A stretch of DNA of 7,124 bases from Chloroflexota bacterium (GTDB lineage: Bacteria > Chloroflexota > Anaerolineae > Anaerolineales > Villigracilaceae). Positions 1-5,338 of the stretch are shown here, piece after piece (position 1 is the first letter of the stretch; each line of letters starts with the position of its first letter). The notes under the pieces were generated by a model, which searched no databases, was not told the DNA's origin, and saw only the letters and a program-made list of their open reading frames with translations. The position numbers and the translations under genes are program-made. The stretch lies in NCBI GenBank assembly GCA_021812905.1, contig JAKAMM010000087.1, forward strand, positions 1 to 7,124, given 5' to 3'.

Positions 1-30
1 ATCTCTCAACATCAAACAAACATCCCGCCC

Positions 31-288
31 ATGATGTGGTTTCTCGGGATTGGGCTGGTCATCGCCTTGATCGCTATCTTCGTTTTCAATGTCGCGGTCA
101 GCACGGTTGCTTTTTATGGACTGTTTGCCTTTATGATCGGCAGCCATTTCTTTATGCACGGTGGACATGCCGGACACAGTGGGCATGACAATTCTTCAGA
201 CCACCAGCATGGCCCCATGTCGAATGCAGTTGAAACGGACCAGCCGGAGGATAAGAAGGAACATTCCAATCATGGCGGCTGCTGCTGA
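31..288 (+). CDS. Small membrane protein with His-rich tail ending in Cys-Cys
   Basis: An 85-residue protein I cannot assign to a named family. Residues 3-36 are almost entirely hydrophobic and should form one long or two short membrane helices. After that comes a soluble tail with His at 39, 43, 46, 49, 52, 58, 60, 78 and 81, spaced as HGGH/HAGH/HSGH, and the last two residues are Cys84-Cys85. Such a tail could bind copper, zinc or nickel; this is inference from composition. No Shine-Dalgarno sequence precedes the ATG at 31 (or the adjacent ATG at 34), and the frame stays open to the first base of the window, so the true start may lie upstream and the protein may be longer. The Hsp20 gene follows after 42 bases on the same strand. 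The His-rich tail echoes the Met/His-rich linker of the ATPase at the other end of the window, which fits a shared metal theme. Confidence 0.7.
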   Translation: MMWFLGIGLVIALIAIFVFNVAVSTVAFYGLFAFMIGSHFFMHGGHAGHSGHDNSSDHQHGPMSNAVETDQPEDKKEHSNHGGCC

Positions 289-330
289 CAAGCTCAAGGC
301 AGTTCTCGTTTTCAGAAAGGACATATTCAA

Positions 331-780
331 ATGAACGACATTCCTCAGTTTGGACCCTTTACCACTTTAGGTGCCTGGCGTGATGCCATGCGCCAATTCC
401 TTGATGAAGGCTTGGTTAGCCCGCGCGATCTCATGCCCTCCGTTCTGGCATCCACGCTGATGCCTGTTGATGTGCTGGATGTTGGCGAGGCGATCCTCAT
501 TCGCGCCTCCATGCCCGGAGTCAAGGCAGAGAATCTCAAGATTACAGTCAACGGAAATATCCTGGCCCTCAAAGGCGAGGCGGAGGCGGATGTCGAATTG
601 GAAGGCGCAACGTACTTGCGCCGCGAGCGTCATGCCTCGGCTTATAATCGCTCCATCACTCTACCATTGGCAGTCGAGGCCGACCAGGCACAGGCGGTTC
701 TTCTCGATGGCATCTTATCCCTGACCCTGCCCAAGAGCGAGAAGGTGCGGCCCAAGACGATCAAGGTTGCAACGAGTTGA
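331..780 (+). CDS. Small heat-shock protein, Hsp20/alpha-crystallin family
   Basis: A 149-residue ATP-independent holdase chaperone of typical length, expected to form cytoplasmic oligomers that bind unfolding proteins. The N-terminal arm is residues 1-44. The alpha-crystallin domain runs from about 45 to 135 and shows the family landmarks: the strand pair around ASMPGVKAENLKI (59-71), GNILALKGE (75-83), the RRERHASAYNRSITLP stretch (97-112), and the signature A-x-x-x-x-G-x-L at 122-129 (AVLLDGIL) followed by LPK. The C-terminal tail carries an I-x-V motif (Ile144-Lys-Val146), the usual IxI/V anchor for oligomer assembly. GAAAGGA at 315-321 lies 9 bases before the ATG and supports this start. 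I see no CIRCE element or other recognised heat-shock operator in the short upstream gap, so it may be transcribed from further upstream. The next gene starts 6 bases after its stop. Confidence 0.95.
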   Translation: MNDIPQFGPFTTLGAWRDAMRQFLDEGLVSPRDLMPSVLASTLMPVDVLDVGEAILIRASMPGVKAENLKITVNGNILALKGEAEADVELEGATYLRRERHASAYNRSITLPLAVEADQAQAVLLDGILSLTLPKSEKVRPKTIKVATS

Positions 781-786
781 CGCCCC

Positions 787-2478
787 ATGCCTGGAATTTT
801 ATCGGTATCGCCATATCCGCACGGCCGGCTTCTGCGGCGCTCGCGTGAAATTGCCTCGGCCTTGACACGGCATGGGCTGGGATGGCTGGTCGTGCGCGTC
901 GGTCTTGGCAATCTCGTTCCCTTTGAACGAGGCTGGCTGGGTCACCCAGTGCGCGAAACGCCATACTCACAGGCTGAACATCTACGCATGGCGCTCTCGG
1001 AACTGGGCGGTGCATTCATCAAGCTCGGCCAGGCGCTCAGCACACGGCCCGACTTTTTGCCTCCCGAATATGTCGCTGAGCTCAGCAAGCTCCAGGATGC
1101 CGCGCCTCCTGTCTCTTTCGATCTTATATGTGAAGTGATCTGTGATGAACTGGGCGAGTCACCGGAAAACATCTTTGATGAGTTCGACTCGCAACCACTT
1201 GCATCCGCCTCGATCGGACAGGTTCACACCGCCAAATTGAAAAACGGACAATCCGTTATCATCAAGGTTCAACGACCGGATGTAGCCGGGCAGATCGAAG
1301 AAGATCTGGAAATCCTTTCAGGCATGGCGAAATGGGCCGAGTCACATACTGCCTTCGGACGCGATTACAACCTCCCCGCGCTTGTGGATGAATTTGCCTT
1401 CACACTCCGCAACGAACTCGACTATCAGCGGGAGGGCCATAACGCCGACCGCTTCAGACGTAACTTTGCAGGCGACCCCGGCATTTATGTGCCGCATGTT
1501 TACTGGGAATTCACCACTGATCGCGTTCTGACGATGGAACGTGTGGGCGGTATCAAAGTGTCGGATATGTCCACATTGGATGCGTCAGGGATTGACCGCC
1601 ACATCGTTGCGGAAAATTCTGTTCGGATCATGCTGCGGGAAGTCTTCGAGTTCGGCTTCTTCCATGCAGACCCGCATCCCGGCAATTTCTTTGTCCAGCC
1701 GGACGGCTCGATCGCCATGATTGACTTTGGCATGGTCGGGCGCCTTGACACGAACCTGCAAGAGTCGCTCCTGCGGATCGGGATGGCGGTGGGCCGCCAG
1801 GACGCAGAGCGCCTCACTGACGAATTCTTTGCCATTGGCATGGCCAATGCAAACGTCAGGCGTAAAGCGCTCCAGCGCGATCTTGACCACTTCATCAGTC
1901 GTTATGCAGGGCGTTCGATCAAGGAACTGGCTGCCGCAAAGACGGTTGATGAAATCATGTCCATAGCAATGCGCCATCGCTTGCAAATGCCTGCCGAACT
2001 GGTGATGCTCTTCCGCGTGGTGGGCATCAGCGAGGGGCTGGGTGCGCAATTGGATCCGAATTTCAAGCTGTTTGAGTTTGCGGCTCCGTATCTGCAGGAA
2101 TTCTGGCTCCAGCACCGCTCGCCCAAAGCCATTGCTTGGCGTGTAGGACAAAGCGCACTGGATGCTGCGGAATTGAGTCTGACCCTGCCTCATCTTCTTT
2201 CGCGTTTGCTCGGCGAGGTCGAGCGCGGCGAACTGGAATTGAATATCAATCATGAAGGCCTGCAGGATTTTGCACAGCGGCTTCAGCAGATGGTCAACCG
2301 GCTGGCGCTGGCCATCCTGCTGGCCGCTACGATTGTAGCCCTAGGCTTTATGATGATTGTCTACCATCCTCCGGGCTGGAACATATATGGCGGTTGGCTG
2401 TTCGGTTTTGGCTTTCTCTTTTCCCTCGCCCTCGGCGTTTGGACGGTGTGGACCATCTGGCGATCCGGGCGACGATGA
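787..2478 (+). CDS. ABC1/UbiB-family atypical kinase with two C-terminal membrane helices
   Basis: A 563-residue member of the ABC1/ADCK/UbiB protein-kinase-like family, which acts at membranes in isoprenoid-quinone biosynthesis or lipid handling, usually as an ATPase rather than a classical protein kinase. Landmarks: the KxGQ motif at 79-82 (KLGQ) followed by STRPDFLPPEYVAEL; the Ala-rich loop ASASIGQ (139-145) replacing the Gly-rich loop; the nucleotide-binding Lys160 in VIIKVQRP; the catalytic-loop motif HADPHPGN (293-300); and the metal-binding IDFG (312-315). Residues about 505-527 and 531-558 are hydrophobic and form the two C-terminal helices common in bacterial UbiB. The start is the first ATG after the Hsp20 stop; there is no good Shine-Dalgarno sequence, so translation is probably coupled to Hsp20. 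No other quinone-pathway gene is in the window, so the exact substrate is open and I do not assign ubiB. Confidence 0.93.
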   Translation: MPGILSVSPYPHGRLLRRSREIASALTRHGLGWLVVRVGLGNLVPFERGWLGHPVRETPYSQAEHLRMALSELGGAFIKLGQALSTRPDFLPPEYVAELSKLQDAAPPVSFDLICEVICDELGESPENIFDEFDSQPLASASIGQVHTAKLKNGQSVIIKVQRPDVAGQIEEDLEILSGMAKWAESHTAFGRDYNLPALVDEFAFTLRNELDYQREGHNADRFRRNFAGDPGIYVPHVYWEFTTDRVLTMERVGGIKVSDMSTLDASGIDRHIVAENSVRIMLREVFEFGFFHADPHPGNFFVQPDGSIAMIDFGMVGRLDTNLQESLLRIGMAVGRQDAERLTDEFFAIGMANANVRRKALQRDLDHFISRYAGRSIKELAAAKTVDEIMSIAMRHRLQMPAELVMLFRVVGISEGLGAQLDPNFKLFEFAAPYLQEFWLQHRSPKAIAWRVGQSALDAAELSLTLPHLLSRLLGEVERGELELNINHEGLQDFAQRLQQMVNRLALAILLAATIVALGFMMIVYHPPGWNIYGGWLFGFGFLFSLALGVWTVWTIWRSGRR

Positions 2479-2490
2479 TCGCTTACAAAA

Positions 2491-2496
2491 AAGGAG
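2491..2496 (+). promoter_or_regulatory. Ribosome binding site of the YHS-domain gene
   Basis: AAGGAG sits 6 bases before the ATG at 2503, just after the UbiB-like stop. It supports reading this short frame as a real gene. Confidence 0.8.
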
Positions 2497-2502
2497 TTTC
2501 AA

Positions 2503-2706
2503 ATGTTTTTCAAAGATCCAGTATGCGGAAAACGCATCCAACGCGGCAAGGCTCATATTGTTATCGAATATGAAGGCGTGAATTACTTCCTTTGCTGCCC
2601 GAGATGTCAAACGGAGTTTGAACACAACCTCAAGCTATATGCCCGTCCCGAACTCGGCGAGAAGGCCAGGAAATTAATCCAAGTGCCTCATCGTCGCTAT
2701 GTTTAG
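2503..2706 (+). CDS. Stand-alone YHS-domain metal-binding protein
   Basis: A 67-residue protein that is essentially one YHS domain. It has the opening motif DPVCGK (5-10), the central strand YEGVNYFLCC (23-32), the CCPRC cluster (31-35), and F39 with the following helix ending at Tyr46. Cys8, Cys32 (or Cys31) and Cys35 are the probable metal ligands. YHS domains occur alone and fused to the N terminus of heavy-metal P1B ATPases, where they are thought to bind or deliver the metal. Here the domain is separate, but an ATPase lacking it lies 2.6 kb downstream on the same strand. A role as a small cytoplasmic metal chaperone or sensor is therefore reasonable, but it is inferred. The strong ribosome binding site and 24-base gap from the kinase gene suggest co-transcription. 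The C terminus (about 50-67) is basic. Confidence 0.88.
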   Translation: MFFKDPVCGKRIQRGKAHIVIEYEGVNYFLCCPRCQTEFEHNLKLYARPELGEKARKLIQVPHRRYV

Positions 2707-2738
2707 GGATGAAATAAGCTGACAGAGGATGTCTGATG

Positions 2739-2744
2739 AAAGGA
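2739..2744 (+). promoter_or_regulatory. Ribosome binding site of the cyclopropane synthase gene
   Basis: AAAGGA lies 7 bases before the ATG at 2752 and fixes this start. Confidence 0.7.
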
Positions 2745-2751
2745 TGTTGTC

Positions 2752-4074
2752 ATGGCACAAACTGTTTCGATTTCGAGTGTTGACCCTGTGATCCACCGCA
2801 CGGTGGATTTGCTCGAACGTCTCTTTCCCGCGCCCCGCCATTTCGGAATCCGCTTGTGGGACGGGATGGAATTGCCCGCCGACGGGCATCCGACATTCAG
2901 CCTTGTACTCAACTATCCGAGCGCGTTGCGGCGCATGTTCAAGCCGCCCATCGAACTTTCACTGGGTGAAGCTTTCATCCTGAACGACTTCGATATCGAG
3001 GGAGATATCTTTTCCGCATTCCCGTTGATGGAGTCGATCGCAACGCGACCCCTTTCAGCGGGAGAAATCATCAGACTTGGACTCGGCCTCTCTGCGCTGC
3101 CCGCTGCCGGTCCCGCGCGAACGAAGGGGCGCGGCCCCGCACAGCTACGCGGCACAGTCCACTCGCGCGAGCGCGATCTTGCCGCAGTCCAATATCATTA
3201 CGATGTCGGGGATGATTTCTATTCCTTGTGGCTCGACCGCAATCTGCAATATTCTTGCGGCTATTTTCCCACCGGCGTGGAAAATCTCGACGCTGCGCAG
3301 GAACAAAAGATGGAACACATCTGCCGCAAACTGCGGCTGAAAGCAGGTGAGTACTTGCTGGATATTGGCTGCGGCTGGGGCGGCCTGCCCATTTATGCGG
3401 CCAGCAAATATGGCGTTCGCGTCCTGGGACTCACATTGAGCAAGAATCAGGCAGCGTATGCCTACAAATGGATCAACCGTCTTGGTCTTGAGGAACAGGT
3501 TTGTGTAAAGCTGATGGATTACCGCGATTTGGAAGTCGAACCGTTTGACAAGATCGTGAGCGTGGGCATGTTCGAGCATGTGGGGCGAACGCATTTGCCC
3601 GAATACTTTGCACACGTTCATCACCTGCTCAAACCCGGCGGGCTGTTTCTCAATCACGGCATCTCGCGCCGCGCAGAGGGATCGGAGGAGAAGCAGAGTT
3701 ACATTCAACAGCGCATCTTTGGACGCGGTGCCTTCCTGCAAAAATATATTTTTCCCGATGGTGAATTGACGCCTGTGAGTGATGTAAACGTCATGGCTGA
3801 AGATGCCGGATTTGAAGTGCGCGATTTGGAGAACCTGCGCGAGCATTATGCCCTCACATTGCGGAACTGGGTCAATCGCCTCGCGGCGCGGCGCGAAGAA
3901 GCGATTCACACCTCCGATGAAGTCACCTATCGCACGTGGCGGCTATATATGTCCGCTTCGGCATATGGATTCGAGTCGGGCAACATCAACGTCCACCAGA
4001 CTCTGCTGGCAAAGATGACAAACGAGGGTAAGAGTAACGTGCCGTTCAGCCGCGCGGATTTGTATGTTTCCTGA
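2752..4074 (+). CDS. cfa: Cyclopropane-fatty-acyl-phospholipid synthase family methyltransferase
   Basis: A 440-residue SAM-dependent enzyme that would add a methylene group across double bonds of unsaturated acyl chains in membrane phospholipids, typically in stress or stationary phase. Residues about 1-125 match the N-terminal domain of bacterial Cfa, with the LGEAFILNDFDIEGD stretch at about 73-87. A linker with Gly/Pro/Arg-rich sequence (about 120-140) precedes the catalytic domain. The SAM motif LDIGCGWGG is at 203-211. The residues that bind the essential bicarbonate in E. coli Cfa and mycolic-acid cyclopropane synthases all have counterparts: Cys169 (YSCGYF), Glu275 (MFEHVG), His302 and Ile304 (NHGIS), and Tyr366 (HYALTLRNW). 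It therefore looks active. It sits 45 bases after the YHS gene and is followed by the largest gap in the window, so it may end a transcription unit. A methyl-branching relative in the same family cannot be fully excluded. Confidence 0.94.
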   Translation: MAQTVSISSVDPVIHRTVDLLERLFPAPRHFGIRLWDGMELPADGHPTFSLVLNYPSALRRMFKPPIELSLGEAFILNDFDIEGDIFSAFPLMESIATRPLSAGEIIRLGLGLSALPAAGPARTKGRGPAQLRGTVHSRERDLAAVQYHYDVGDDFYSLWLDRNLQYSCGYFPTGVENLDAAQEQKMEHICRKLRLKAGEYLLDIGCGWGGLPIYAASKYGVRVLGLTLSKNQAAYAYKWINRLGLEEQVCVKLMDYRDLEVEPFDKIVSVGMFEHVGRTHLPEYFAHVHHLLKPGGLFLNHGISRRAEGSEEKQSYIQQRIFGRGAFLQKYIFPDGELTPVSDVNVMAEDAGFEVRDLENLREHYALTLRNWVNRLAARREEAIHTSDEVTYRTWRLYMSASAYGFESGNINVHQTLLAKMTNEGKSNVPFSRADLYVS

Positions 4075-4095
4075 GTAACAGGTATTTTCAAATGG

Positions 4096-4124
4096 TTGCT
4101 TTGCTGTTCGTTATCGCGTAAGAT
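4096..4124 (+). promoter_or_regulatory. Candidate sigma-70-type promoter before the M50 protease gene
   Basis: TTGCTT (4096-4101) and TAAGAT (4119-4124) are separated by exactly 17 bases, within the longest intergenic gap of the window (4075-4165). The -10 box matches 4 of 6 consensus bases and the -35 box matches 3 of 6, so the match is modest. The site would start a separate transcript for the protease and the ATPase. It was found by eye and has no experimental support. Confidence 0.4.
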
Positions 4125-4140
4125 AAGCGAGCGCATCTTA
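4119..4140 (+). repeat. Inverted repeat overlapping the candidate -10 box
   Basis: TAAGAT (4119-4124) and ATCTTA (4135-4140) are perfect reverse complements with a 10-base spacer. A second, mutually exclusive pair, TTATC (4111-4115) and GATAA (4122-4126), overlaps it. The position over and just after the -10 box would suit an operator or a leader hairpin for the protease gene. No T-run follows, so it does not look like an intrinsic terminator. Short inverted repeats also arise by chance. Confidence 0.35.
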
Positions 4141-4154
4141 TTGTTATCTCAATA

Positions 4155-4160
4155 TGGAGG
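4155..4160 (+). promoter_or_regulatory. Ribosome binding site that decides the protease start
   Basis: TGGAGG lies 5 bases before the ATG at 4166. It overlaps the alternative ATG at 4154, which has no comparable site upstream, so 4166 is preferred; this also gives the MNWSFRI start usual in this family. Confidence 0.75.
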
Positions 4161-4165
4161 CTAAT

Positions 4166-5305
4166 ATGAACTGGTCCTTTCGCATCCTCGACGTTGCCGG
4201 TATACCAATCCGCATCCATGTGACGTTCTTTCTCATCCTGCTGTTGGGTGCCTACCAGTGGGGAAGTATAACGGGTACACTGAACGGCGCGGTCTTCGGG
4301 ATAGCGCTCATGGTGTTGCTCTTTGTGTGCGTGACTTTGCATGAACTGGGCCATAGTGTTGTTGCCAAATTTTTCGGTATCCCCGTCCGGCAGATCGTGC
4401 TTCTGCCGCTGGGAGGCATCGCGCAAATCACCAAGAATCCAGAGAAACCTTTGCACGAACTGCTCATCGCGATTGCCGGTCCGCTGGTCAATGTGGTCAT
4501 CGCGATTCTGCTTCTCGCAACGCTGGGATTCTCCGCCGCGCCGCAGATGCTCACAGGCCATGGTCTATTGCCTGACACTATGAGCAATACACCTTCGCTC
4601 CTGACTTTACTGTCATGGCTGCTGATGGCCAACATCAGCCTCGCGATTTTCAACCTTATCCCGGCCTTCCCGCTCGACGGCGGACGAGTCTTCCGCGCAC
4701 TGATCGCCATGTTCACTGGCTATCCTCAAGCCACACGCCTCGCCAGCGCCATCGGCCAATTCATTGCCATCGGCCTCGGTATTTATGGTGTGCTGATAGG
4801 AAACTTCATCCTCGTCCTTGTGGCAGTGTTCATCTTCTTCGGGGCCGGGCAGGAGTCGACCGAGACCGAGGCAAAAAACGTGTTGAATACGTTGCAAGTG
4901 GGCGATTCTTACAACAAGCATGCCCTGACGCTTGCCGTTGGCGACCGCGTGAGTCAGGCCGTGGATTATATTCTGACCAGTTATCAACCGGATTTCGCTG
5001 TGTTACAAGGATCAAGTCTGATTGGCATCGTCACTCGCGAGGATGTACTGAGGGCCTTGGCGAACATTCCCACTGACACCTTTGTCACCGAGATTATGGA
5101 GCGCGAGCTCCTGAAAGTGGAAGCAAGTCGGTCACTTGAAGAAGTACGCCGTGCTATGGCCGAGCAGGGTGTACGCATTGTTGCTGTCTACAACGCCGCG
5201 AATTATCTTGGCCTGATCAGTATGGAAGATATCGTTGAGGCATTTACCGTGCAAACGTTTGTAGAACGCCAAAAGCAATTGCGCCATGCACAGGCGAATG
5301 CCTGA
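4166..5305 (+). CDS. Site-2-protease-type M50 membrane metalloprotease with CBS pair
   Basis: A 379-residue polytopic membrane zinc protease of the M50 (S2P) family, in the group that carries a cytoplasmic CBS-domain pair. The zinc motif HELGH is at 59-63, with Glu60 as the catalytic base; the third zinc ligand is Asp171 in the NLIPAFPLDGG stretch (163-173). Hydrophobic segments lie at about 19-37, 42-66, 106-128, 148-168 and 190-225. The C-terminal half holds two CBS repeats, about 253-302 (ending in GIVTREDVLRAL) and 311-362 (ending in GLISMEDIVEAF), a module that often binds adenine nucleotides. Family members cut transmembrane segments of regulators such as anti-sigma factors; no such substrate gene is in the window. 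The longer ATG at 4154 is rejected in favour of 4166 on ribosome-site grounds. A candidate promoter precedes it, and the ATPase follows after 33 bases. Confidence 0.93.
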   Translation: MNWSFRILDVAGIPIRIHVTFFLILLLGAYQWGSITGTLNGAVFGIALMVLLFVCVTLHELGHSVVAKFFGIPVRQIVLLPLGGIAQITKNPEKPLHELLIAIAGPLVNVVIAILLLATLGFSAAPQMLTGHGLLPDTMSNTPSLLTLLSWLLMANISLAIFNLIPAFPLDGGRVFRALIAMFTGYPQATRLASAIGQFIAIGLGIYGVLIGNFILVLVAVFIFFGAGQESTETEAKNVLNTLQVGDSYNKHALTLAVGDRVSQAVDYILTSYQPDFAVLQGSSLIGIVTREDVLRALANIPTDTFVTEIMERELLKVEASRSLEEVRRAMAEQGVRIVAVYNAANYLGLISMEDIVEAFTVQTFVERQKQLRHAQANA

Positions 5306-5322
5306 TGCCTTGACTGAACATG

Positions 5323-5329
5323 AAAGGAG
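5323..5329 (+). promoter_or_regulatory. Ribosome binding site supporting a GTG start of the ATPase
   Basis: AAAGGAG is 9 bases upstream of the GTG at 5339. No ATG lies in frame near it; the first in-frame ATG (5405) would cut the HMA-like domain in half. Confidence 0.8.
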
Positions 5330-5338
5330 TAATTCCGA

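Noticed and set aside
289..330. Possible heat-shock operator before Hsp20
   Set aside because: No CIRCE-type inverted repeat or other recognised element is present in the 42 bases.
1585..2253. Open frame of 222 codons on the - strand
   Set aside because: Antisense shadow of the UbiB-like gene; no domain features.
2721..2733. GACA/TGTC inverted repeat in the gap before the cyclopropane synthase gene
   Set aside because: Only 4 base pairs with no T-run; expected by chance.
3145..3909. Open frame of 254 codons on the - strand
   Set aside because: It lies wholly antisense to the cyclopropane synthase gene, whose motifs are intact; the translation shows no recognisable domain and there is no ribosome site.
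4154..4165. Four extra N-terminal codons for the M50 protease
   Set aside because: The ATG at 4154 overlaps the TGGAGG ribosome site of the ATG at 4166 and has no site of its own.
5310..5315. TTGACT resembling a -35 box before the ATPase
   Set aside because: No -10-like sequence at the proper distance; the spot where it should be falls at the ribosome site and start codon.
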